Assembly (NCBI GenBank): GCA_011526105.1
Contig: WYAZ01000115.1
Span: 1 to 55,872 of the forward strand
Source of the DNA: Deltaproteobacteria bacterium
Lineage (GTDB): Bacteria; Myxococcota; Kuafuiibacteriia; Kuafuiibacteriales; Kuafuiibacteriaceae
Reading direction: 5' to 3'
Length of the DNA stretch: 55,872 bases
Below the pieces are notes generated by a model, which was not told the origin of the DNA, did no database searches, and saw only the letters and a program-made list of their open reading frames with translations. This document shows positions 44,501 to 52,481 of the stretch, in pieces. The position numbers were made by a program, and so were the translations under genes. The first letter of the stretch is position 1. Every line of letters begins with the position of its first letter.

Positions 44501-45141
44501 TCGTAATTCAGGTCGTAGGTCGCCTGACCGCGAAAGCTCCCGGGGTTGATCACGTGCTGGTGATCGAGCGTCGCGATTGTGATGGTGCGGAACTGGTTGG
44601 ACTCCCTGTCGAGGACCTCGGCCTGAAGCCAGAGCGTGACCTTGTCGCCCTTCTCCTTGTGGAAGCTGTTGACCTGGATGCGCGCACCGCCGCTGATGGG
44701 CTGGACCTCGGTGCGAATGTACGCACGATCCACCGCTTCGTTGTTGTCGGCAGAATAACTGTTGAAGCTCGCGTCGCCGCTGAAACGACCCGACGCATTG
44801 AGCGCGGTCATGGGCGCCCCGGCTTCAATGCCGTTGACCACGACCTTCTTGGGCGTGTTCTGCTGAGCACGGAAGGTGAGCTCGATCCCGGGCGGAGGAT
44901 TGACGCTGGCCGCGATCTGCGCTGCGGCCGGAGAGACATTGCCCGCCAAGATGGCGAGACAGACCGCGCCCACCGCGACCTTCTGAAAGGCCCTCTTGAA
45001 GTTCCAGCCCTTCTCGAGCTGGGCGTGCGGGGCCATCCCCAGGGCCTGGGAGGACCGCTCGGGGACGCCCTCGATCTTCTTTTCGTTCTCGGTGGGGCTG
45101 ATGGGGCTCTTGGGGGCCCCTCCAATGATACGCACGGTCAT
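41551..45141 (-). CDS. Very large exported protein of unknown function with N-terminal extension
   Basis: The product has 1196 residues. It starts with about 50 polar, Pro-rich residues (RIIGGAPKSPISPTENEKK), followed by a signal-peptide-like segment (FQKVAVGAVCLAILAGNVSPAAAQ), so the export signal is placed unusually far in. The rest is mixed: beta-rich about 75-260 (RIQVNSFHKEKGDKVTLWLQ), then long helical stretches to the end. No enzyme motif or known domain is recognised. The N-terminal layout is matched by the 48713 gene product, in the same cluster. It is divergent from the 45251 gene and follows the toxin/immunity pair, so a link to secretion or antagonism is possible but unproven. Confidence 0.6.
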   Translation of the reverse strand: MTVRIIGGAPKSPISPTENEKKIEGVPERSSQALGMAPHAQLEKGWNFKRAFQKVAVGAVCLAILAGNVSPAAAQIAASVNPPPGIELTFRAQQNTPKKVVVNGIEAGAPMTALNASGRFSGDASFNSYSADNNEAVDRAYIRTEVQPISGGARIQVNSFHKEKGDKVTLWLQAEVLDRESNQFRTITIATLDHQHVINPGSFRGQATYDLNYEDVNKFLKARNPNLSIVPGETSLAVAAMWEGGHQAGGFGRGGIFRLPGATPVASTTGAGTVAGANNNTPLPLDMQVAYPAEMVRMFPQLASDGNMVSRLESELKGTSTKADMTAATKKMYDVWMASQAGNTQEVEARLGQGWKIETSAKFWVKDDGSANQPGQAGAGKFSGYRVNGDGLPLIEPMVDVYMDDAQLSMTRLAGALRLRSNSAGVGINIKPGGGRAGEQLDALLPVILQRIEWGFQMSPGTTPELAGAALQGLSSSAWANTVFNLAQREITALGSKLILSNALDPWLEVTQQRHKFVLTNAEGVSIEFSFDTVKAKTLRPEHANPDGTPREVEFYVLETELDHLATTGSSNQSGTAVVGTGVSSASFSDNTSQDNWLRSTGDQVTMSIDPRLHEVKDLENAGFRSTASYHSFRDEILKVVPWLFPNGLTQGVQKAASSAADLGLVIFDDAKFVPAFERVFDQLGYKWTPQLATEFGALKGDAAKRELAERALAGTARTHMGGFLQAVGGDAQRKLEVNVPQMQARLTGQLRELGFQSSPAVDALVNHVARKGLNVSQLEALFAMDGRSDRTVLEEWTTAAGVSSAPALTADVNLLLGENTRYGRQLRQELVKAGVDAGSVAGVETFLQKAVATGRVDLSMVRRTIQQLSWGPETQLEQLRSSAKLNKAELPVLRATGDHIASKAQRYLGERFFKMDKSVMAFFKAVAQKTTRVEADTWLRSASSFHEGVEKYAEQLGIQKPKFELDVNRLDASIASNLALSHVTFSPEIRTFVHQAVAAGAHANRVLLAMQELGSSKSLSEALARHGVDVSSLTVPDIRYDKKGVASAIQTSWASYAPMISSSVNLDKFIDDCLTAGLTGSQTAQWAQAGVTTSGQYLYGISDNMKSNLPKLQFNVAKVVAEWKTKFASDWSPAKETFLTQALAKSFDDGEFYLGRVYTAPGMPASWNGNTLDSVIGVLAQYSGMTAPSNASGGS

Positions 45142-45250
45142 GGTTTATCGGACGTTCGCCTGAGTGGGTTGCGCCCGGTAGCCACATTACATGACAATTT
45201 GTTGCCTCCGGAACAACCACAACGACCAATCCTCCGATACAGTGTGGGCG

Positions 45251-48200
45251 GTGCGGGTCGGTCCTTCCAGTTCCAAACGCCAGAAGCTCGAGGCCGAGTC
45301 GGGCGTAGACCCGCGAAAACAGACGCCCACCGGTCCGCAGCAGGCCCCCGAGACCCCGCCCTCAGCCCCCGCCAAGACCGTCCCGGTCGAGGTCCTAAAG
45401 AGCATTCGTCATCAGTTCGCCCCGGTCTTGAGTGACATCAAGGCTGCCCAGGACGACCCCACCCTCTGGAAGGAGGTGGCCTCGAAGCCGGAGTTCAGCG
45501 AACTGTTCTCACGTGTGAAATATCACGTCCTCGCCTCCCAGATCCGCGGGCAGCGGGACACGCATCGGGAGGTCGTCGAGGGCCTGGCCGCGATGACCGG
45601 TCTCATTCGCTCCGACCTCGACGAGCTCGCAACTGTCGACCCGGTGCTGATTCGCGAAGGCCGATGGATGCCCAAGACGGCCCGTATTCAGCGTCTGGCG
45701 ATGGACGCTCACGAGATCGACTTCGAGAACCCGGATGCGATCGTCCGCCTGCTCAACCACGTCAGCGGGCATCTGCCGAAGGTCAAGAGCCTCAAGATGC
45801 GCCACGTGCGTGCGGTGGCGGACGGGCTCGACAAGGTCTACGCGGGCGCGGACTTCGTGTTCGACAAAGGCCTGTCGACCGGCCTGAACCACATCGCGGA
45901 TTGGCTCGACAGCTATGGCAAGAGCACCACCACCGAAGTGCGGCGCCAGTACTCGGAGCTCGGTGATGCCGCGCGTGCCATTGGGGCGTCGACCCGGAAA
46001 CTCAAGGGCCTGTCGGAGAGTGACCAGAAGATGGCGCTTCTTTGCGCGTCGGCGATGTCCGATGTGTCGAGCGACATCGGCGTCTGGTTCGAGCTCCTCC
46101 AAGATCCAAAGAAGCTCGAGGACAAGGGCTTCGTGGCCAAGCTCCGGAACATCGCGCGGGTGGGGGTCGATGGGGCGGTGCTCCTGATCGGCGGCGCGGC
46201 GGACGCCCTGCACAGCGTCTTTGACCGCGAGAACCTCCGCGACTTCAACGTGAACCTGCTGCTTGGCGCCGGGCTCGAGGTCATGTTCTGCGGCGGCAGC
46301 TTCGGCATCGGCCTCTACCTGCCGTCCGTCAACGAGATGAAGACCTCGGAGAACGCGGCCGCGCACGTCGACTTCGCGCTCGGGGTCGTGGCGCCGTTCG
46401 GGTCCCTGATGGCCTCCTCACGCGGCGGCAAGAAGCAGATCCGCCTGCCATTCCTCAAAGTCCGAAACGGCGAGTTCTCGCAAGCGATCGGGGTGGGAAC
46501 CGGCTTGGTGGGTGGCATCAACTTCCTGCGCGACAAGACCTATGGCGCCGGCATGGAAGCGGGGTGGTTCCCCAAGTTGTTCCCGAGCTGGGTCCCCGAG
46601 GTCGTCACGCGCATCTTCAACGTCCGAGCCGGTGGCAACGTCGTCGTTCACCACCCCGCGATGCGTGTCCAAGACCGCGCGGTCGCGGCCGCGGTGGATA
46701 CGGTCCAAAGGCCGCTCGACGCGCTCGCGAACTCGCTCGTTCGCGGCTCGCCGGCGTCCACGTCGATCTCGGAGCTTCGGACCAAGCGGCTCCAGAACTC
46801 GGCGATCAAGCTTCGCCAGGCCAAGCGGGCGTTCTCCGCGGTGCAGTCCTATCGGCTCGCGATCGACACCGCCCGCCAGCAGAACCGGCCGTTCATCCCG
46901 CCAGGAACGGAGGCCTACGAGAAGTGCACTCGTGGGTGTTCGGCCGGTGAGGCAGAAGAGATCATCCAGAACTTCCTCCGCGACTTGTCCAAGGACTGCG
47001 AACAGAAGCTCGGCGAGTTCGAGGCGCTGCTGACGAAGCCGCCGAGTGAGACCGCGAAGGAAGAGCGCGCGATTCGCCGGAGTGTTCGCGAGTACGACAA
47101 GGTCCTCAAGGATATAGGCGACCGCTTCAACATGGCGGACGTCCTGCTTCAGCAGGTCTTTGGGGCGCCGGGTACGAAGGCCCAGGGCGAGGTGCTCTCC
47201 AAGGAGCTGCTCGCCTCGATCAAGACCGGCGGGCCGGCCCATTGGGCGCTCACCACCTCCGGCGAGCTCTTTGTTTCGCCCGCCGAGGCGTCGGCTTCGC
47301 CGAGCGCATCACTTCTGAGCGGGGGCGCGCCCACTCGGGGGGCGGGCACGTTCCGTCTGGTCAGGGGTGAGGACGGGGGCATCACGAGCGCGATCGTCAA
47401 CACCACCGCGACCGAGGCGCAGGCGCAGACTCTGGCCGACGTGCGGAGCGCACTGATCGCGGCCGGCGTCCCGGAGGAGGCGATCCTGACCGCCACCGGG
47501 ACTCGGGGGCAGGAGCACAAGGGCGATCTGGCCGACGCACTGAGTCCGGCGCCTGCGTCGGGTCGCCGAACGCGCATCATCGCCACCTTGGACCCGACGA
47601 CGGGCATCGCGAAGATCGAGCGGCTCATCAAGGCGGGCATGAACATCGCGCGGATCAACTTGTCGCACGAGGCCGTCGACCAACACCTGGCGCTGATCAA
47701 GAACGTGAAGACCGCGGCCGAACGGGCCGGGGTCGAGGTCCCCATCATCGTCGATCTGCCGGGCCCGAAGATCAGACTCGGGAAGTTCGACAACCCCTCC
47801 GGTCTCGAGAAGAACGACATCGTGCTCGTGGCCGGAAGAAAGGTCGCGCTCAGTCGGGACTGCCTGCTCGGGAGCAACAAGCAGATCCCGTTCGAGTACG
47901 AAGGCCTGGTCGAGGACGTGAAGGTCGGCCACCGGGTCTACCTGAACGACGGGAAGGTCGAGCTCCGCGTGGAGTCGATCGACAAGGAAAAGGGCGACGT
48001 TCAGTGCGAGGTCGTTCGCGGCGGGGTGATCTGGGATAACGCCGGCATGAATCTACCGGACACGGAGATTTCGCTGCCGACGATATCGAACGAGGACTTC
48101 GAAAGACTCCGTCCTTTGGTCCCGCACGTCGATCAGATCAGCGTGTCTTTCGCCCGCGAAGCGCGCGACATCACCGACCTCCGGCAGGCGGTGGCGGCGG

Positions 48201-48643
48201 AAATGACCGCCAAGGGCCTGCGAAAGAAACACCTAATCGTCGCGAAGATCGAGTCGACGGCGGGCGTGAAGAACCTGGAGCCGATCGCGCGCGCCGCGGA
48301 TGTGATCATGACCGCCCGAGGGGATCTTCAGGCCGAGATCGGCTTTGACAAGGTCCCGGAGGTCCAGGCCCGCATTCAGAAGCTCGGCAAGAGCCTCTCC
48401 AAGCCTGTGATCGTCGCCACAGGGGTGATGTCCTCGATGGTCAACAACGGCAACGCGCCCAGCCAGGGCGAGGCCGACGGGTTGAACTCGGTGGCTCGGT
48501 TTCAGGAAGCGGAGGCGATCCTTCTCTCTCGCGAGACTCGTTCGAGCGTGTTCTCCGTCGAGACGGTCGAGGCCTGCGCGAAGATCCTCGAGGCCGGTGA
48601 AGCCCAGCGGAAACGCGAGAACGCCGGATCGACAGCGGTCTAG
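45251..48643 (+). CDS. Large protein with a C-terminal pyruvate-kinase barrel
   Basis: The start is uncertain: a GTG at 45251 gives VRVGPSSSKRQK, similar in style to the N-terminus of the divergent gene, while the ATG at 45191 adds 20 residues without a ribosome site. From 45251 it has 1130 residues. Residues 1-770 are unrecognised: Pro-rich start, long helices, and three hydrophobic stretches (VDGAVLLIGGAAD, LLLGAGLEVMFCGGSFGIGLYL, FALGVVAPFGSLM). Residues about 770-1120 are a pyruvate-kinase barrel: TRIIATLDPTTG, NIARINLSHE, IVDLPGPKIRLG, VAKIESTAGV, MTARGDLQAEIG, ATGVMSSMV. Metal and substrate residues are mostly kept, but the PTRAE region reads PSQGE and ATQ reads ATG. The usual C-terminal allosteric domain is absent. 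Role unknown. Confidence 0.7.
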   Translation: MRVGPSSSKRQKLEAESGVDPRKQTPTGPQQAPETPPSAPAKTVPVEVLKSIRHQFAPVLSDIKAAQDDPTLWKEVASKPEFSELFSRVKYHVLASQIRGQRDTHREVVEGLAAMTGLIRSDLDELATVDPVLIREGRWMPKTARIQRLAMDAHEIDFENPDAIVRLLNHVSGHLPKVKSLKMRHVRAVADGLDKVYAGADFVFDKGLSTGLNHIADWLDSYGKSTTTEVRRQYSELGDAARAIGASTRKLKGLSESDQKMALLCASAMSDVSSDIGVWFELLQDPKKLEDKGFVAKLRNIARVGVDGAVLLIGGAADALHSVFDRENLRDFNVNLLLGAGLEVMFCGGSFGIGLYLPSVNEMKTSENAAAHVDFALGVVAPFGSLMASSRGGKKQIRLPFLKVRNGEFSQAIGVGTGLVGGINFLRDKTYGAGMEAGWFPKLFPSWVPEVVTRIFNVRAGGNVVVHHPAMRVQDRAVAAAVDTVQRPLDALANSLVRGSPASTSISELRTKRLQNSAIKLRQAKRAFSAVQSYRLAIDTARQQNRPFIPPGTEAYEKCTRGCSAGEAEEIIQNFLRDLSKDCEQKLGEFEALLTKPPSETAKEERAIRRSVREYDKVLKDIGDRFNMADVLLQQVFGAPGTKAQGEVLSKELLASIKTGGPAHWALTTSGELFVSPAEASASPSASLLSGGAPTRGAGTFRLVRGEDGGITSAIVNTTATEAQAQTLADVRSALIAAGVPEEAILTATGTRGQEHKGDLADALSPAPASGRRTRIIATLDPTTGIAKIERLIKAGMNIARINLSHEAVDQHLALIKNVKTAAERAGVEVPIIVDLPGPKIRLGKFDNPSGLEKNDIVLVAGRKVALSRDCLLGSNKQIPFEYEGLVEDVKVGHRVYLNDGKVELRVESIDKEKGDVQCEVVRGGVIWDNAGMNLPDTEISLPTISNEDFERLRPLVPHVDQISVSFAREARDITDLRQAVAAEMTAKGLRKKHLIVAKIESTAGVKNLEPIARAADVIMTARGDLQAEIGFDKVPEVQARIQKLGKSLSKPVIVATGVMSSMVNNGNAPSQGEADGLNSVARFQEAEAILLSRETRSSVFSVETVEACAKILEAGEAQRKRENAGSTAV

Positions 48644-48644
48644 C

Positions 48645-48658
48645 GTGCGTTTGCGCAC
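48645..48658. other. Small hairpin GTGCG-TTTG-CGCAC
   Basis: A perfect 5-base stem with a 4-base loop lies directly after the stop of the pyruvate-kinase fusion gene. There is no T run, so it is at most a weak terminator or a stability element. Confidence 0.25.
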
Positions 48659-48712
48659 ATCACTGGGTGTTGGTTCGGAGCAACAGCACCGGCCTGGGGC
48701 CGATAAAGTCCC

Positions 48713-49783
48713 ATGCTGACGTACAAGGCAGGGGGTCCGCGCGGAACCGGGAGCATTCAGCGACCGGAGTTGGAGGCCAAACAGACGCCTCCGGCGATCG
48801 CGCAGAGCAAGTCCAAGCTCGAAGTCCCGGAGCTTCAGAAGACCTCATCCGATGGCCGCCCGCGCGGCTTCTGGTCGGCGCTCTGGAACAGCCCGGTCGA
48901 GATCGCAACCCAAGTTGCACACGCCGCCCAGAAGAAGCTCCCCACCGCGGTGTGCGCGGTGATGCTCGGCGCGGCGGTCCTCACCTCCGGCTGCGCGGGC
49001 CTGCGGGGCGCCTCGCTCGACATGATGCCAAACGCGCTCCCCACCACAACCATCGAACTCGCGAGTCCGACCGGCCCGACGGCGGGCTCAACGATCGTCG
49101 CGCCGGTCCAGCGTACTGACCCGACCGAGCTCACCGCGGCGGTGGTGCGTCACTCCGAGGTGAGCAGCGTGGCGGCCGACATCGCTTCGAAGGCCCGGCG
49201 GGGGTACGCGTCGTCTACCGTCTTCTTGCCGGGCAACAACCTGAAGTTCCAGAGCTGGGTGCACTCGTATCACACGGGTGAGGCTCGCCAGATGAACATC
49301 CTCAAAGCGCCGAGCGACGGCGTGGTTCGTGGAACCATCGTCGTCAACGTGAGCGGTCACAGCAGTGAGGCGACCGACTTCGCCAAGTCCAACACGTACT
49401 CCGTGCGCATCCAGCTCCCGGACGGCACGATCGTCGAGCGCTCGGGGATTCCGCGGAACGTCGTGACCGAAGGCCGGCTTCCGGCAGACACCCCGGAGTA
49501 TTCAACGGTGATCGACGTCGAGTATCTTTACCGGAGCGGGGCGACCGAGGTGAGCGCTTGGCCGGACGGTTCGGGTGGCGTGGGCGGCTACGTTGAAGGT
49601 CGGCTGTATTACGTGCACTCGCATGACGCACAGTGGGACGTGAATAAGCAGTTCCAGAAGTCTAGGGACCACAAGGCGGCGCACCCCGAGATTCGATGGG
49701 GAACGCCGCACGAGTCGGCCGACCTCGAACTGCACAACGTGACGCCCGATCCGCGGCCGTACACGCACTACTCGAATCGCTGA
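48713..49783 (+). CDS. Putative lipoprotein with long N-terminal extension
   Basis: The 356-residue product opens with about 75 polar, Pro-rich residues, then a hydrophobic segment ending in a lipobox (TAVCAVMLGAAVLTSGC, Cys about 94). The mature part is beta-rich (VVRGTIVVNVSGHSS, NTYSVRIQLPDGTIVERSG, STVIDVEYLYRSGATEVSAW), with a His/Tyr-rich C-terminus. No family is recognised. The lipobox position, far from the start, parallels the displaced signal in the 41551-45141 product. If the ATG is correct the lipobox may not be used; a later start cannot be found near it. Confidence 0.6.
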   Translation: MLTYKAGGPRGTGSIQRPELEAKQTPPAIAQSKSKLEVPELQKTSSDGRPRGFWSALWNSPVEIATQVAHAAQKKLPTAVCAVMLGAAVLTSGCAGLRGASLDMMPNALPTTTIELASPTGPTAGSTIVAPVQRTDPTELTAAVVRHSEVSSVAADIASKARRGYASSTVFLPGNNLKFQSWVHSYHTGEARQMNILKAPSDGVVRGTIVVNVSGHSSEATDFAKSNTYSVRIQLPDGTIVERSGIPRNVVTEGRLPADTPEYSTVIDVEYLYRSGATEVSAWPDGSGGVGGYVEGRLYYVHSHDAQWDVNKQFQKSRDHKAAHPEIRWGTPHESADLELHNVTPDPRPYTHYSNR

Positions 49784-50098
49784 CTTTCCAGGCGAGTCGC
49801 TAAGCTCGCTCGGGGCGATCACCCTCGCCCGCGCAGCCTCTGTTGAGCCGCGCACCGTGCCGAACGAGGCCGGTCGTGACCCGGTGAGCCGGACTGGGCC
49901 GCTTGGGAGCTGAGCGCGCGAGAGATCTTTGGCAAAGTTCACCCGAAGCATGAGGCGCTATCGGAAACCTGCGGGGGAGTTGGGTAGACTTCCATACACC
50001 GCCGATGTGTGTTCCTCGACGACGCCTCGGGGGTAGGTCCGAAGCCCGAGCGCCACGCAGTCAGATCGGAAGCGGACGCAGCGCGTTTGAGTGAGAGA
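49784..50098. other. Intergenic region without a recognised gene
   Basis: These 315 bases lie between the lipoprotein and the Ser/Thr kinase. I see no convincing coding sequence, RNA gene or strong promoter. An in-frame GTG at 50009 could extend the kinase, but the ATG at 50099 fits the kinase domain start better. Confidence 0.5.
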
Positions 50099-51874
50099 AT
50101 GTCCTCAGACGTGGAAGACCTCTCTTCGGGAAACCGGGTGGGCCCCTACACTCTCCTGTTTCGCCTCGGCAAGGGTGGGATGGGCGAGGTGTGGTGCGCG
50201 AGCGCCAGCAGGAGCAACAGCGGTGCAATGGGCGACTTCCAGAAGCTGGTGGCGCTGAAGCTGTTGCGGGATGCAGAAGCTGGATCCAACTCGACGCTGA
50301 TGTTCTTCGACGAAGCGCGCACTGCGGCCGCGCTGCAGCACGCTTCCATCGTGCCCACCTTGGATCTTGGGCAGGCATTCGAGACCTACTACCTCGCGAT
50401 GGAGATGGTCCGCGGTCCCTCGCTGACCGCGCTCCTTCAGCGTCTCGCGCTCGAGAAGATGGTCACGCCGCCCGCGGTCGTGGCGTACATCGGTGAGCGC
50501 CTCGCCAGCGCACTCGACTACGCGTATGCGCGGGCGGAGGTTCAGGGCCAGAAGCTTCGCCTCGTGCATCGGGATGTCTCTCCCCACAACGTCCTCCTCG
50601 ATCAGTCTGGCAACGTCATCCTCTCCGACTTTGGGGTGGCGCGCACCGCGGTTCAGGATCACCTCTCCCGCGTGGGCACGGTTCGAGGGAAGCCGAGCTA
50701 CATGGCGCCCGAGCAGGTCAACGGCGGCGAGATCGACGGCCGAACGGACATCTTTGCCCTGGGTACGGTGCTCTATGAGGCCGCCTGCGTGAAGCGTCTG
50801 TTCGGCCGGGGCAAGCCGATGGCTTCGATGCGTGCGGTGCTCGAGCATGATCCCGAACCGCTCGCGGAGAAGGTCCCCGGATTTCCGCCCGAACTCGCGG
50901 CCGTCATCCATCGTGCGCTCGAGAAGCGGCCCGAAGATCGCTTTCAGAACGCGAGCGAGCTCTTGACCGCGCTCGCGGATTGCTCGCGCCGGCTGCCCGG
51001 GGCCGCCACGGTGCAGCGCGATTTGGCTGAGCTCATCGGGCGGCTGTTTCCTGGTGCCGCCTTCGACGTCGAGGGGAGGGCGCGCGAGGCGCTCTCGTTC
51101 ATCGCCGAGACCACGAGGACGGACGCGATGGCCGAGGCTGAGCTGGCGGCGTCTACCGTGATCGCCGATCGACCCGTCGCGCCAATGGCGTGGCCGATGG
51201 CCTCACACCCCGACCCTTTGGCCCCCGAAGCCCTCGAGGAAGCCGCGCAGGAGAGGACGCGATTCGAGCATATGCAGACCGTCCCTGCGGCCACGGGGCG
51301 AACGGCCTCGCAGGCGGGAGCGATCCCGCCCGTCGGGCCGCGGCTCACCACGACGTTCCTGGCGAGCGCGCTGGTGGCTGCGGCGTTGGGACTTGGCGGG
51401 CTGGTCTGGATGGCGAGTCAGCGCACTCCGACGCCGGTCGAACTTCCGGTGCAGCCCGCGTCAGCTCGGCTCGCTGAATCGCCGACGCCGAAGGTGACCG
51501 AGGCGACCGAGTCGGAGCGCAACGCGGTGATCGAAGAGCCCACGAAGTCGGAAGTCACGCCCGCGCCGAAGGAAGGCGAGGTACCCGACCTGAGTCCCCT
51601 CCGCCCCGGCGGAAAGGGCGCGGCCTCCGACTCGAAGGGCAAGGGCAGGGCGGATGCGCCCGAGCCGCCGAAACCCAAGCTGCCGGCCCCCGAACGCTTC
51701 CCGGCCACCTTCAAGGGCGCGCTGGCATGCGTCCGCGTGCTGGAAGCAGTCCCCAAGGAGGACGTCACAAGCCTGAGGAACGCCATCGGCATGCGGGGAA
51801 GAGACGCTCCGCCCGAGGCGTGGCCTCCGTTCATCGAGGAGTGCGTCGCTCGCCTCGCCGCCGCGAGGAAGTGA
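50099..51874 (+). CDS. Ser/Thr protein kinase with transmembrane segment
   Basis: The ATG at 50099 gives 591 residues, with GAG/GAGA upstream; a GTG at 50009 would add a Pro/Arg-rich 30. The kinase domain (about 15-280) has YTLLFRLGKGGMGEVW, VALKLL, HRDVSPHN, LSDFGVAR and SYMAPEQV, so it is likely active. A short Ala/Pro linker is followed by one membrane helix (FLASALVAAALGLGGLVWM) and a Lys/Pro/Glu-rich tail with a small C-terminal domain containing two cysteines (LACVRVL, EECVARL). It probably signals in the envelope stress or developmental network typical of myxobacteria. No partner is evident; the gene is convergent with the DUF1993 gene. Confidence 0.9.
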   Translation: MSSDVEDLSSGNRVGPYTLLFRLGKGGMGEVWCASASRSNSGAMGDFQKLVALKLLRDAEAGSNSTLMFFDEARTAAALQHASIVPTLDLGQAFETYYLAMEMVRGPSLTALLQRLALEKMVTPPAVVAYIGERLASALDYAYARAEVQGQKLRLVHRDVSPHNVLLDQSGNVILSDFGVARTAVQDHLSRVGTVRGKPSYMAPEQVNGGEIDGRTDIFALGTVLYEAACVKRLFGRGKPMASMRAVLEHDPEPLAEKVPGFPPELAAVIHRALEKRPEDRFQNASELLTALADCSRRLPGAATVQRDLAELIGRLFPGAAFDVEGRAREALSFIAETTRTDAMAEAELAASTVIADRPVAPMAWPMASHPDPLAPEALEEAAQERTRFEHMQTVPAATGRTASQAGAIPPVGPRLTTTFLASALVAAALGLGGLVWMASQRTPTPVELPVQPASARLAESPTPKVTEATESERNAVIEEPTKSEVTPAPKEGEVPDLSPLRPGGKGAASDSKGKGRADAPEPPKPKLPAPERFPATFKGALACVRVLEAVPKEDVTSLRNAIGMRGRDAPPEAWPPFIEECVARLAAARK

Positions 51875-51906
51875 CCCAAGTGCGCCCAGCGGTCGCCACG
51901 CCTCGT

Positions 51907-52413
51907 TCAGCCCGGGCGCCGGGTCTGAGCGCCGAGGAAGTCACGCTTTCCCACGTCGACGCCGTTGTGACGCAAGATCGCGTAGGCATGCGTGAGGTGG
52001 AAGAAGAAGTTCGGGACCGCATGCTCCAAGAAGTAGTCTGCACCCGCCGCGACTTGCCCGCCCCATCGCGGGGTGCTGACAACTCGCGTGGCCGCGCCTT
52101 CGAAGTCCTTTTCGCTGAAGCCGTCGAGGTAGGCGATGGTCGATGTGATGCGCGCTCGCAGTTCGTCGAAGGTCTGCTCGGTGTCTGGATGCGACGGGGC
52201 CTCCTTGCCGGTGAGCCTGGATGCGCCAAGCTTCGCGGTGTCGCAGGCATTCTGCACCTGGCGCACGAAGGCGAACTGATCCGGCGCGAGGCGAGCCTGC
52301 ATGAGCACCTGGGTCTCGAAGGACCTCGCCTTGGCGTGTGCCTCGGCTTTGTCGAGCCAAGAGGCGAGCTGCCCGAGCATCTTTTTCATCTGCGTGAAGG
52401 AGGAGTAGTACAT
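51907..52413 (-). CDS. DUF1993 family (DinB-like) protein
   Basis: The ATG at 52413 has AGGGTG upstream. The 168-residue product starts MYYSSFTQMKKMLGQLASWLDKAEAHAKAR, then has LMQARLAPDQFAFVRQVQNACDTAKLGASRL. This is the conserved DUF1993 core, a four-helix DinB-like fold. A His-rich stretch near the C-terminus (FLEHAVPNFFFHLTHAYAILRHNGVD) could bind a metal. The biochemical function of the family is not established. It is convergent with the kinase. Confidence 0.88.
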   Translation of the reverse strand: MYYSSFTQMKKMLGQLASWLDKAEAHAKARSFETQVLMQARLAPDQFAFVRQVQNACDTAKLGASRLTGKEAPSHPDTEQTFDELRARITSTIAYLDGFSEKDFEGAATRVVSTPRWGGQVAAGADYFLEHAVPNFFFHLTHAYAILRHNGVDVGKRDFLGAQTRRPG

Positions 52414-52481
52414 AGGCCGGCACCCTAGCAGGTGCTGCTCCCCGCTGCACAGCGCGGCTTCATTCAGAGGCGGTCGTTGAT

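Noticed and set aside
45160-45190. Sigma-54 promoter before the 45141 start (TGGCTA...CGCAA)
   Set aside because: The GG-to-GC spacing is off by one base and the element lies 43 bases from the ATG, unlike the three listed copies.
45142-45250. TTGTT-N8-AACAA inverted repeat and CCGATAAA motifs as a shared promoter for 45141, 45251 and 48713
   Set aside because: GATAAA-like hexamers occur before these genes, but spacing to the start differs and no consistent -35 element is seen. The evidence is too weak to list as promoters.
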